Source: Martensiomyces pterosporus | Lineage: Eukaryota > Kickxellomycota > Kickxellomycetes > Kickxellales > Kickxellaceae | Assembly (NCBI GenBank): GCA_025201845.1 | Contig: MU603931.1 | Location: 62,001-126,000 of the forward strand | Direction of reading: 5' to 3' | Length of the DNA stretch: 64,000 bases | Shown here: positions 41,873 through 51,750 of the stretch, piece after piece | Numbering within the stretch: position 1 is the stretch's first letter | How the letters are laid out: every line of letters starts with the position of its first letter | Translations under genes and position numbers: made by a program | Notes under the pieces: generated by a model | Seen by the model: the letters and a program-made list of their open reading frames with translations, nothing else | Told to the model about the DNA's origin: nothing | Database searches by the model: none

Positions 41873-42222
41873 CTGCTGCTGCCTGGCGTGTTCCCCATAT
41901 GCACAATTAATTGATTTTGAAATCACACTGAAGCGCGTCCTTCTAATAAACCCCCCAGATGCCTCCAACGCCAATCAGCTCTCGCTAACTTTTTTCTTGT
42001 GGTGCCCTGGCTGCTGGCTTCTTTTTCCACCCCTGCTTTGCCTCCTGTTTCCCTCCACTCTCTACCTCAGCTACAGACACACGCCCCGGGCTTTTCTCCA
42101 CCACCTCGCCTGTTCTGTTTTTGGTTTGCAGTAGAACACACACTGCCGGTTACTGGTCTGTCTCACAAATTTGCCTTTTGCCTGGATAGACACGCCAAAT
42201 TGGGGGCTTTTCTGTGCACACA
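41873..42222. other. Intergenic region, SEC14-like 3' flank and AIR2 promoter
   Basis: 350 bp. C/T-rich on the plus strand between about 42000 and 42120. No other feature. Confidence 0.5.
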
Positions 42223-44070
42223 ATGTCGATGTTCGGCGTGGGGCCCCAAGACGAGTATGAGGACGAGATGTACAGGGAGAGCGAGAGCAACAGCAGCGGG
42301 TACATATCAATTTGAAGCAAGGCCACAGCCATACCCACCACTGCTTGGTTGGTGTGCGATCCATAGCGCATGCTAGCTAGGCGTTGTGTGGGCGGCAGTG
42401 GTGTGGTGTACGTCTTGCTCAAGCCACACATCCACTAAACACATGGGCTTGCATCAATTCCTCCCCTGGTGGCTCTTCTTGCATGTAGGTCGGAGGGCAT
42501 TGACAGCGACGTCGAAGAAAAGATCTTGAGCCACCTTTACTACCAGTCCGAGGAGAGGGCCACTGCAGCGAGCACGCCAGCAAAGCAGCGCAGCGGTGTG
42601 GCAACTCCTGATGTGGGTTCGGGCGTGGTAGAAGTGGTTAGCAATTCCTCTTCCTCTTCCCGGAGGACGCCTGCAAAGACAAAGAGGCAAGCAGGCGATC
42701 GGCCAGGCCAAACGCCCAACGATGGCGAGGAAAGCAAGTACCAGATCCAGCCAAAGCCTCGCAACCGACCAAGCCTTGCCGACCTGGCGAAAGCCAGTGG
42801 CAGCGAAAGCGACGACGCGCTTTCGGACTCCTCCGGTGGCGACGGAGAGGGCAAGGGCCAGCCCATCTCAGTGACCATGGTACCTGCCTTTAGATCGGCA
42901 ACCAACTCAGATGACGAGCATCTCGATATGGACGGCGCCCAAGCGAGCGGCCTTGGTTCCAGTGGATCGGATGGTGTATCGGGCAGCCTCTCGTTCAACG
43001 CCAATGACGATGGCACCACGGATGACTACCTGGACAGCGTCGCTCAGAGCGGCCTGGCAACTCCCAAGGCGCCTGCAGCGTCGATAGTCAACACCATCTC
43101 CGAGGACACCATGCAGCAGCAGCTCATTCAAATTGATACCTTGCTCAGCCCGCAAACACCTTCAACGCCCTTGGCCAGCGGCGCGACGCACGAAATTTCG
43201 GCCAAGCGGCCCCGCGATCCGGAGGACGGAGAGTACGACTATCTGGACGAGGCCAAGATCCAGGGAAAGAACCGCTACTTCATGGAAGAGGAAGAAATCA
43301 TCTGCCGCAAGTGCCACAAACCAGGGCACATTGCCAAGAACTGCACCACAGTCACTTGCATGGTGTGTGGAAAGGAGGGCCACGAGACGAAGGACTGCAA
43401 GCTGAGAGGCACCGTTTGCCACCGCTGCAACATGCGCGGACACATGGCCAGCGAGTGCCCCACGCGCGGCGGATCGGTGCACAAGGCGCACGGATGCGGC
43501 CGCTGTGGATCGCGGGACCACCACACGGAGGAGTGCGCAACCATCTGGCGCCGCTATGTGTACGCCCATCCGCCGCCCAAGAAGTACAACAGCGTCGAGG
43601 CCTACTGCTATAACTGTGGAGCCACCGGCCATTTTGGCGACGACTGCAACCGGCCGATCAGAGGCGCCAATGCGTTCATGGGCAGCACGGCGTTTAATGC
43701 CAAGAACTGCCCGGGCTCTTGTGGTCGTCCTCCGGAAAAGCCCAGCTACAGGAATAGCGCCTCCGACCACCGCGACTACCACCGCGACTACCGCCGTGGA
43801 TACAGCAGCGGCAGTAGCAGATACGACAGCCCCAGATCAAACCGCGAGGAGCGGAGAAGGGAATCGCGCCAGCGCCATGGGGGCGGCGGCGGCAGCGGTG
43901 GTGGTGGTGGTAGGTACCACAGTAGAAACAGCCACCATGGCGATAGACACCGCTCTGGACCAGGTGCACCATACAAGGACCCCCGTCGTGGCGGCAGAAG
44001 CAGCGGTGGCGGCAGAAGCAGCGGTGGCGGCAGCAAACGGAGCCACAAGCAAAGCTGGCGCGACAGATAG
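42223..44070 (+). CDS. AIR2: AIR1/AIR2-type CCHC zinc-knuckle protein (TRAMP complex)
   Basis: 552 residues in two exons, 42223-42299 and 42489-44070. The donor is the weaker GTACAT, and a Gly codon is split. Five zinc knuckles start at Cys298: CRKCHKPGH, CMVCGKEGH, CHRCNMRGH, CGRCGSRDHH and CYNCGATGH. The fourth and fifth frame the WRRYVYAHPPP linker that is characteristic of AIR proteins. In TRAMP they couple the poly(A) polymerase TRF4/5 with the helicase MTR4 for nuclear RNA decay. The N-terminal half is acidic and Ser-rich. The C-terminus is Arg/Ser/Gly-rich with RSSGGG repeats, as in RNA-binding tails. Human ZCCHC7 is the counterpart. Confidence 0.88.
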
Positions 44071-44514
44071 TAGCAGCAGCCGTGCAAACGACTCGTTCCA
44101 CAACATACATTTGCTCTTTTTTTTGCGTAGTTGTGTACAATACGACTAGATGGCTGCTCAGCAAAGACTCGTGGACACATGTGCATGTACTGGCTCGTTG
44201 ACGGCGGTACGTCAGCACAGCATCAGCGCGACATCGCCATGCCATCGAGCACACACGACGGCTGCCGCCAACATGGCTGCTGCCTTTTGCATGCTGGGTG
44301 GAATAGACAGCAGATTGGTCTCTTCGATAATCCTCTTATTTTAGTTGCCAGTTCCTTGCTCCTGCACCACACAACGGCGTAGAGAGTGGGCGAAAAAATG
44401 AACAAGAAAAAAGGGAGGGAAAAGGCACCGAGTTCGACAAAACAAGAAAAGGACAGAGCTGCGCAGGGCGAGAGAAAGAACACGCCCCGCCAGCACCGCT
44501 TGCTGCTGTCTCCT
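44071..44514. other. Convergent intergenic region, AIR2 and RPS5 3' flanks
   Basis: 444 bp between two stop codons. No exon or structured RNA recognised. Confidence 0.55.
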
Positions 44515-45120
44515 TTAACGGTTGGACTTGGCAACACGCTCAAGCTCGTCCTTCTTCTTGATGGCATACGAGTTGGACGAACCCTTGGCAGCGTTGATGA
44601 GCTCATCGGCAAGGCACTCAGCGATGGTCTTGACGTTGCGGAAGGCAGCCTCGCGGGTACCAGTGGTCAGGAGGGCGATCGACTGGTTGACACGGCGGAG
44701 AGGAGAGACATCAACAGCCTGGCGACGGACGGTACCGCCCGAACCAATGCGGGTCGAGTCTTCGCGGGGACCGGTGTTGATGATGGCGTCAACAAGAACC
44801 TGGATGGGGTTCTGGTCGGTGAGAAGGTGGATGATCTCGAAAGCGTGCTTGACGATGCGGACAGCCATGAGCTTCTTACCGTTGTTGCGGCCGTGCATCA
44901 TGAGCGAGTTGGTAAGACGCTCAACGATGGGGCACTGGGCCTTGCGGAACTTGCGGGCAGCATAGCGACCAGCGGTGTGGGGAAGGTACACGGGGTTGCG
45001 GATCTGCAGGTAGTCGGTCAAGGAGATGTCCTTGATCTCGACGTCCTCGAAGGACCACTTGTTGAAAAGGCGAATGCCAGGGGTCTCGGAGCGAGCTTCG
45101 GCGGGCAGAACAGAGGCCAT
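44515..45120 (-). CDS. RPS5: Small ribosomal subunit protein uS7 (RPS5)
   Basis: 201 residues, intronless. The body carries the uS7 signature region from [19 protein letters not shown] and the family block [16 protein letters not shown], ending [10 protein letters not shown]. uS7 lies in the head of the 40S subunit near the mRNA exit and contacts E-site tRNA. The N-terminus is somewhat shorter than the animal protein, as in other fungi. The start ATG follows an A-rich stretch (ATAAAAA), a typical context for a strongly translated gene. Confidence 0.97.
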   Translation of the reverse strand: MASVLPAEARSETPGIRLFNKWSFEDVEIKDISLTDYLQIRNPVYLPHTAGRYAARKFRKAQCPIVERLTNSLMMHGRNNGKKLMAVRIVKHAFEIIHLLTDQNPIQVLVDAIINTGPREDSTRIGSGGTVRRQAVDVSPLRRVNQSIALLTTGTREAAFRNVKTIAECLADELINAAKGSSNSYAIKKKDELERVAKSNR

Positions 45121-46141
45121 TTTTTATTATGCTCGGATACTACAGACATCGCCGGAGAACAGGGGCAGGCCACCGAACCAAGTGGAGACGCAGGTTAGTA
45201 CATAATGCAGCAAGAGTGCGATTCTGGTGCGCTGGTGATATAATATGCCCCTCTTCATTGCAGATTGCAGTGGGGAGTGCGCTGGCATCTGTTTGCATGC
45301 ATTCCCGCCACTCTTTATGGCAGCAGCGATGGAGCGAGCAGCCGTCTCTGTCCGTGCTCAATCGCACAAAAAGGCTCGCGGTGTGGGCTGGAAGGCAAGG
45401 GCGTGCCTCGCAGATTCAGCAATCCTGACGCTGCTTTGCGGCTACAGCAGCGAGGCTGTGTGCTTCGCTGCATTTGAGCAGGATGTGCTGAATCAGGTGG
45501 TTCCCTTTTGTACGCGGCCATGGCTGCTGTCTGCGTGTGTCCACCAAACAGCCAATTTCGTGGCTGCCTTGTGAATCCGAGCCTGCCCGCTGCATGTACA
45601 TTCCGGCAGCACTTTTCTAACGCGCTGCACACGAATCCCACCCACGGTGCCCACTGCACAACGATGGATGCGACCACAGCTCCCATCCGCATCCCCAGTG
45701 CACGCCACACTGCCTGCTTCTCTCCGTCGCATCCATCGCTCTGCTCACATCCATCGCCGCCACCGCACTGGCCTCGCTCGCACTCCCTGCTGCCGCATTT
45801 ACCGCTTCTTTGTATCCTTTTCAAAAATCCATACCTCAAAAAATATTGGCTCCAAATGGTTAAAAGGATGAATCCAGGCTATGCGCGTCTTCTGGCGCCT
45901 GTTAGCCGCCTCTGCTCTTGGCTGCCTGCTGCCTGGCTGCCGCTTGAGAGCCAAGGCGCCTGCACAAAACTCAGTCCCGCCATATTTTGTTACACTCTCT
46001 GATCACAATCAGAAAATCGCGCGATTAAACCCAGGCTTGGTCTGGCCATCGACCATTCCCTCCATAGCGCGCTAATAGCCGCATGCCCGCTCTTCCTTGC
46101 TCCGCCCAACGCACCTTTTTAACCGCTCTTCCGCATCGTTG
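45121..46141. promoter_or_regulatory. Divergent promoter region between RPS5 and guanylate kinase
   Basis: About 1 kb. A 174-codon minus-strand frame (45315-45839) has no similarity and is Cys/Arg/Gly-rich; I treat it as chance. No ribosomal-gene motif is claimed. Confidence 0.5.
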
Positions 46142-46783
46142 ATGTCCCTCGCTCGTCTTACGTCTAGTCTTGGAATCTCATCTGCACGCCGCCATCTCGC
46201 CACAATGTCCACCGCAAAGGCACCCATCGTCGTCTACGGCCCCTCCGGCACAGGCAAGAGCACTATTCTGAAGCGCCTGTTTGCTGAATACCCTTCGGAA
46301 TTCGGGTTCAGCGTGTCCAACACCACGCGCAAGCCCCGCGCGGGCGAGGTTGATGGCAAGGACTACCACTTCCTCACTCGCGAGCAGTTCCTCTCTGCCG
46401 TCGACCGCAAGGAGTTTATCGAGCATGCCGAGTTCTCGGGCAACATGTATGGCACAACAATCCAAGCCGTCAAGGACGTGGCCGACGCCGGAAAGACCTG
46501 CATTTTGGATATTGATGTGCAGGGAGTCAAGTCGGTAAAGAACACCGATCTGGGTGCCAGGTTCATCTTTGTGGCTCCGCCGTCGGAAGAGGAGCTCGAG
46601 AAAAGACTGCGTGGCCGTGGAACCGATGATGAGGCAAGCATTTTGAAGCGCTTGGCCACTGCCAAGAGCGAGCTGGAGTTTGCAAAGCAGCCTGGCGCTT
46701 ACGACATCAAGATCGTCAACGACGATGTCGACAAGGCGTACAAGGAGCTTGTGGATTTCATCTTCAGCGGGAGCAGCAGCTAG
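46142..46783 (+). CDS. GUK1: Guanylate kinase
   Basis: 213 residues from ATG 46142, or 192 from ATG 46205. It phosphorylates GMP (and dGMP) to the diphosphate. The P-loop GPSGTGKS is at residues 33-40; NTTRKPRAGEVDGKDYHF binds GMP, and VDRKEFIEHAEFSGNMYGT and DIDVQGVKSVK complete the fold. The shorter form starts MSTAKAPIVV, like yeast Guk1. The upstream 21 residues (MSLARLTSSLG, then SSARRHLAT) are basic, hydroxylated and non-acidic, like a mitochondrial presequence, so both starts may be used. An even earlier in-frame TTG is not considered. Confidence 0.94.
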   Translation: MSLARLTSSLGISSARRHLATMSTAKAPIVVYGPSGTGKSTILKRLFAEYPSEFGFSVSNTTRKPRAGEVDGKDYHFLTREQFLSAVDRKEFIEHAEFSGNMYGTTIQAVKDVADAGKTCILDIDVQGVKSVKNTDLGARFIFVAPPSEEELEKRLRGRGTDDEASILKRLATAKSELEFAKQPGAYDIKIVNDDVDKAYKELVDFIFSGSSS

Positions 46784-46865
46784 TCGTCTGGGAAACATAG
46801 AGCTTCACTGATAGTCGTGGCCTGCGTTGTTTTTTAAATACAGTGTAATGAAAAGGCTATATACT

Positions 46866-49800
46866 CTAGTTGTAGTGTATTCTATTCCACCCATTCGGTT
46901 CTGCACTGTCCTTGACGAGCTCTATAGTCGGCCAGTAATGCGGATTAACCTTGACGCTAATCACGGCGGGTATTCTATCGATGCCAACGATCCTCACGCA
47001 CACAAACCCACTCGTCGTGTCCGACAGTTTGCTTACAGCCTCCACAAAGGCGTCCAAATCTGGCGTCTCCATATCCTCCACGTGCGTGATGAACGACGTG
47101 GGCGCCATCCCAGCCGTGTATGCCGGGGATCCGTACGCGTTGTACGAGACATACGTCCTCGACGGCAGCTCGCGGCACTGCTGGCTCACCGCCTTGTGTG
47201 GCTCGTGCATGATGGCGCCCGACCACTGTATGATCCTCCTCGTATCCGTGCCATCCTCCTCATCAGTCTCCGCAGCCACATCCACGACTTTCTTATTTCT
47301 CAGCACACTCATCTTCAGCTGCGCGGCACCAAACGCCTTGTCGAAGCTCGGGTACCGCGTAGCCACCTCTCCATCGACAGTAAGCACCACATCGAGCGGC
47401 CTTAGCGCGCCACTGCACCTGCTGTCGCACGCAACCCTGCTGATCATCAACAGCTGGCGGTGCTCCGGACACACCTCCTCAATCCTACTGATCCACTTTC
47501 TGTCCAGCCCCAGATGCCTGGCCTCGACAAGCGATATGGTAGTAAGCTCAACGCCAAGCGTGCGAATCCTCGGCTTACCGCCCACTCTAAGCGGGTCCAG
47601 CACGGGCAGCATCTGGCAAGCATCCAGGCCGTAAAAGTACTCGCTATTATTGCCTTCGTCGTCCGAGTCATCCACAAACGACACCCACATGCCGCACACC
47701 ACGCCGTCGTAGTCAGTAAGAACGCCGGTGTTGTATTTCTGCGCCACACGCGTGTCTAGCTTGAACCAGCTGGCGTTGATCGAACGGAACCGCGGCGGCG
47801 AGTGCTTTGGAATACTCATGGGCTCCACCGTGCTGACCGCCGCACGTATATTCGCCAGGCCTTTGCCGCTATTATAGGTGTGCAGCATCAGCCTGTCGCC
47901 CTCAGCCACAGGCCTGGCGGACAACCTGGCAGATCGCGTCTGCGTCTTGCCCAGCAAAGCAGGGTCGTACTGCGCAATGGCGAAATTCAGCGTCGGATGC
48001 AAATACACCACGGCAGCTGGAATGGTGACCGACTCTGCGACGGTCAGGGACAGGTCGCCCAGCTCAAACGGCACAATGCTGCGGCTGATAGCCACCAGCC
48101 CTCTCTCAGCATCGACAACGAGCCCTGTGCCCGTCCTCCTGCAGACAGGAAACGCATTGATCATCCACGGAATGTAAAAGTGCACCTGCACCAGCGACGG
48201 AATAATGGCCTGGACAGTTGGGTTACTGGATGTGGCAAACCTAGCCGTCTGCTCCTCGTTCTCGCACACTGCTGGAGGCGGATCAATGGTCTGGCGGTCC
48301 CACACGCCAGTCAAGTCGTTCCTCGTATATAGATTCATGTCCGTCCAGTGCCTCTCATTCTCCACAATATGCACGTACTCCTCGTGTATGTCATTCAGCG
48401 AATAGTAAACCACAGGCACGCGTGCGCGGTCGGGGACCTGCCGGATCACCTGGACAAAGTCATCCAGCGTGTGCGTGGGGTGGCCGTCAACAGACCTGAT
48501 GATCACGCCCTCGCCGGCATCCTCCAGCGGCAGCATGCCCCACACCTGGGCCACAAACACACCGCACACAGGCACGCAGTAATACCTGGCCAGCTGGTAC
48601 GACAGATCGTGGATGACGGCGCCGCCCATCTCGACAAACCGGTCAGGTGTAATGCCGTCCACGTCCTCCACAGCAACGAGGCACTCGACGCTCTCGCCAT
48701 CGCGTTCCACAAGCACTCTTACCTCCTTGCCAATGCAGCTGTCCATGATTTCGTCCACATGCACAAACTTTGTTACAATCCTCCCGTCAATGCTCACCAG
48801 CACATCTCCAGTGACCAGGCCGGCGCGGTCTCCAGGCCCCTCAGGCAGCACCGTCTCAATGACCAGCATGCCAATCTCCTCGCTGTCGTGCTGGCGCACC
48901 TTGGCCTCCGTCTCCTGCGACAGACCGATCCGACGGACGTAATCGAAGGGCTCGTAGAGAAACTGCACCTGAATGTCGCCTCTCCCCGCCCTTTCCCCCT
49001 GCTGAATGAGCTCCAGGGCGCGCTTCACGCGATCCAAGGGCAAGAAAAAGTCAGTGGCCGACTGGTTTCTCCCCGCCGCCTGAAGCCCAATGGCACTCCC
49101 GTGAATATCAATGACAGGGCTCCCCGAGCTGCCGCCGCTGGAGCTCGCTGCTGCCTGCAAGTAAAATGTGTTGAAGTCGTTGTACGTCATGGGTCCAAAG
49201 TCCGGTGCATTGCGGTCAACGCGGGAGATCTGTCCGGCAAGAATGGACAGCTCTTCGCCAGCGTCGTTGCCAATGATCCTTATCTCTGTTCCAATCCTGG
49301 CCTTGCTTGGGTCCAACGGAATCTCCTGGACCTGGTAGTACTTCACGTCCTCGGGACTGTACTTGAGAAACCCAAAGTCATGGATAGGATCGCGATATAT
49401 GGCGTGCACATTAACCTGCTCGCGGTTCTGGAAGACAGCCTCGCCGACAAACGGCCCCGCGCAGGCTACATGGCGGTTGGTCAATATGATCCCCCTTTCC
49501 TTGTCCACAACAAACCCCGATGCCTCCGACGCCACTGCACCCATGGTATCGAATGGGAAAGCCTGGCAGAACCTAATGGTGACTACTGCATTGGCGGCTT
49601 TCTCCGAAACCTGCTGCCACCGCGAGGTGAGCGGCTGGTCGAGCAGGATGCTGGGAGCTTGGGCCAGCCTGCCTAAAGCATTCACTCCCAGCAGCGTGTG
49701 GCTGCCGCCGTCGAAAGCGTCCAGGTCAAGCGACCGGTGCCGCCCCATACGCGGGTTCATAAGCTGCGCGAGGAGAGAGCGCTTGGCGCTTAGCTCGCCG

Positions 49801-49919
49801 TCGCTGGTTGCATTCTCTGGCGGCCGTGCTTGGCGCAGTGGCACCGGAGTGTGCGTCTGGAACCGATGCTCACCATCAGCTGCTATCTCCTCCACAGGGC
49901 CAGTGTGAGAGGCCATCAT
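46866..49919 (-). CDS. NMA111: NMA111-type HtrA serine protease with PDZ domains
   Basis: 1017 residues, intronless. The N-terminal protease domain has a complete triad: His in LTNRHVAC, Asp in IHDFGFLKY and Ser in GGSSGSPVID. PDZ domains follow (GDVLVSIDGRIV; IIRSVDGHPTHTLDD). A second, degenerate protease-like half covers the C-terminal portion (VDAERGLVAISRS, LMLHTYNSGKG), followed by another PDZ-like region. This duplicated layout identifies fungal NMA111, a nuclear HtrA/Omi relative implicated in stress-induced cell death and in cleaving the IAP homologue in yeast. Two consecutive Met codons start the frame at 49919. Confidence 0.94.
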   Translation of the reverse strand: MMASHTGPVEEIAADGEHRFQTHTPVPLRQARPPENATSDGELSAKRSLLAQLMNPRMGRHRSLDLDAFDGGSHTLLGVNALGRLAQAPSILLDQPLTSRWQQVSEKAANAVVTIRFCQAFPFDTMGAVASEASGFVVDKERGIILTNRHVACAGPFVGEAVFQNREQVNVHAIYRDPIHDFGFLKYSPEDVKYYQVQEIPLDPSKARIGTEIRIIGNDAGEELSILAGQISRVDRNAPDFGPMTYNDFNTFYLQAAASSSGGSSGSPVIDIHGSAIGLQAAGRNQSATDFFLPLDRVKRALELIQQGERAGRGDIQVQFLYEPFDYVRRIGLSQETEAKVRQHDSEEIGMLVIETVLPEGPGDRAGLVTGDVLVSIDGRIVTKFVHVDEIMDSCIGKEVRVLVERDGESVECLVAVEDVDGITPDRFVEMGGAVIHDLSYQLARYYCVPVCGVFVAQVWGMLPLEDAGEGVIIRSVDGHPTHTLDDFVQVIRQVPDRARVPVVYYSLNDIHEEYVHIVENERHWTDMNLYTRNDLTGVWDRQTIDPPPAVCENEEQTARFATSSNPTVQAIIPSLVQVHFYIPWMINAFPVCRRTGTGLVVDAERGLVAISRSIVPFELGDLSLTVAESVTIPAAVVYLHPTLNFAIAQYDPALLGKTQTRSARLSARPVAEGDRLMLHTYNSGKGLANIRAAVSTVEPMSIPKHSPPRFRSINASWFKLDTRVAQKYNTGVLTDYDGVVCGMWVSFVDDSDDEGNNSEYFYGLDACQMLPVLDPLRVGGKPRIRTLGVELTTISLVEARHLGLDRKWISRIEEVCPEHRQLLMISRVACDSRCSGALRPLDVVLTVDGEVATRYPSFDKAFGAAQLKMSVLRNKKVVDVAAETDEEDGTDTRRIIQWSGAIMHEPHKAVSQQCRELPSRTYVSYNAYGSPAYTAGMAPTSFITHVEDMETPDLDAFVEAVSKLSDTTSGFVCVRIVGIDRIPAVISVKVNPHYWPTIELVKDSAEPNGWNRIHYN

Positions 49920-50622
49920 AGAAACAAGCTATATGTATGTTTTTGTGCTGCCACAGTCCTTGGGTAGCCGGGTGCCACGAAACCGGGGTAAAAAGACGGT
50001 CCTGAGTAGCTGGCTGTCGCGTTTGTGTGTATGTGTGCACCTGCCAAAGCGCAGCAGTGGGGAGAGTCTTGCTAATTTAGAGGAGGGAAAGAATACAGAG
50101 ACGCTGTAGAATAGTGCATTCAAGAGCAGGTCAAAGAGAGCAAATAACCGCTGTTGCTGTAGCACACTTGACATGTGAGAGGGGCAAATAAAAAAGGAAA
50201 GAGGCGGGGGCAGATGACGGCTACGTCACTCAATTAAAAGGGGGTGACGAGGAGACGTGACTTCTCCCTTGGCACTGCCTTTCCACAATGGCATGACGGA
50301 ATGAATCGATGGAATGAATAAGGGGTTGCATACACAAGATCGATTGCTTATTTGCCGGGTATTGGGCCACTGGTTTCAGATCAAGCAAATGCAAGGACCA
50401 CGAGTCTGGATCAAAGCCAGAAGGGTGCGCCCGAGAAGGAGCAGAGAGGTGTGGTGGTATTTAAACAAGGAAAAGAAAGGGGGATGAAGAAAGGGATAAG
50501 GTAGAAGGAAAGACTGGGTGTGTGTTAGCGAGGAGAGCATGTCGAAAAAGCGAGAGGACCCAAGCACCAATTGGTCGGCAGCCGACTCCAGTGCGCAAGA
50601 GAGCTACATCTCGAGCACCTCG
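49920..50622. other. Intergenic region, NMA111 promoter and DES1 3' flank
   Basis: 703 bp. Nothing coding recognised. Confidence 0.55.
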
Positions 50623-51750
50623 TCACTTTGCGCGGCGCTTAGCTCCTGAGCCCTTAGCTGCAGGAGCATTGACAGGGACCCTGTATTCCCTCCGGCCTGA
50701 CGAGTGGGACTTGTATGTGCGGACCAAGCGCGACTGAGGGCCGAGCATCGGCGACGTGATGAACCTTACAACCACAGCAACCCACGATGTATGAGCATAC
50801 AGGGGATCGTAGAACTCCGTCGCGATTCTGCGCAGCTTCCAGATCCTGGTCCACGGGATCTGCGGGAAATCGTGGTGCTCGTTGTGCAGTCCGATGTTCA
50901 AATACAAGATATTCCCCGATCCATAGTACGAATATGTCTCCTGTCCGTCGCGGAAGATATAATGCTCCTGGATGAAGTGTGCAGCTCCTGGGTGCATGCC
51001 ATAGCCGAAAAACACCGACACCGCCAGGTACGCCAACGAGCGGACGGAGAAGTAGCGCGCAATCAAGATATCCACGCAGATGATGAAGGCCCAGTTGATC
51101 AGCTCCCAGCGCTGGGGCCGCTTGTCCATCGCCAGTCCACGGACAACGTACATGACGCTGTAGCAAAACACCCAGAGGGTCTTCAGCAGCGGGTTGTTGT
51201 GGATCAAGTGGATCTCCGAATCCAGTGGCAGATCAGGATCCATGCCCTCGACGCCCTGGAATTGGTGGTGCTCCAGATGGTATCTGCGGAACGACTGCGA
51301 GATAGGCACAACCATGGGCAAGTTGACCATCAGACCGGTAAGGCGGTTGTAGAGCGGGTTCTTGAACACAAGGTTGTGTCCAGCCTCGTGAATAATGACG
51401 CCATACAATGCAGAGACCGTGCCTCCCAGCAAGTACGCGATTGCCAGCACCACAGACCAATGCAGATCGGTCCACACGCAGCCGACCATGTACGCCAGCA
51501 GAAGCTGTGTTCCTGCAGCAGCAGCACCAATAACTGCTGTCAGTGGCTCGTTGCCATAGAGCTCGCGCACTTCAGGGTGCTTGGCCAGGATAGCCTTTTG
51601 CCGCTTGCGGTGCGGCTCGTCAAAATCGTCGTGGATAAAGTCCTCAACACCGACTTTTGTTGGCCGCTTCCAGTTGCCCAAGTACAGCGGGTGCCTTGGG
51701 TCGTCGCGGGATATCTCTGCCGTGGTAGCCTCTGGGTTGCGTGGCGGCAT
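50623..51750 (-). CDS. DES1: Sphingolipid delta-4 desaturase (dihydroceramide desaturase)
   Basis: 375-residue membrane enzyme that puts the 4,5-trans double bond into dihydroceramide. The N-terminal DES domain (DFDEPHRKRQKAILAKHPEV) is diagnostic of this family. Three His boxes bind the di-iron centre: HEAGH, HLEHH and NEHHDFP. Hydrophobic pairs flank them (LLLAYMVGCVW; WSVVLAIAYLLGG; YLAVSVFFGYG). ETYSYYG before the third box is also family-typical. In fungi the product feeds glucosylceramide synthesis. The C-terminus is basic (KGSGAKRRAK), which could be an ER-retention-like tail, though this is inference. Confidence 0.93.
   Translation of the reverse strand: MPPRNPEATTAEISRDDPRHPLYLGNWKRPTKVGVEDFIHDDFDEPHRKRQKAILAKHPEVRELYGNEPLTAVIGAAAAGTQLLLAYMVGCVWTDLHWSVVLAIAYLLGGTVSALYGVIIHEAGHNLVFKNPLYNRLTGLMVNLPMVVPISQSFRRYHLEHHQFQGVEGMDPDLPLDSEIHLIHNNPLLKTLWVFCYSVMYVVRGLAMDKRPQRWELINWAFIICVDILIARYFSVRSLAYLAVSVFFGYGMHPGAAHFIQEHYIFRDGQETYSYYGSGNILYLNIGLHNEHHDFPQIPWTRIWKLRRIATEFYDPLYAHTSWVAVVVRFITSPMLGPQSRLVRTYKSHSSGRREYRVPVNAPAAKGSGAKRRAK

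Noticed and set aside
45315..45839. 174-codon minus-strand frame in the RPS5/GUK1 promoter
   Set aside because: Cys/Arg/Gly-rich, no similarity, and it covers a region expected to be promoter.
48348..49676. 442-codon plus-strand frame
   Set aside because: Antisense to the NMA111 protease; His/Leu/Val-rich with no family features.
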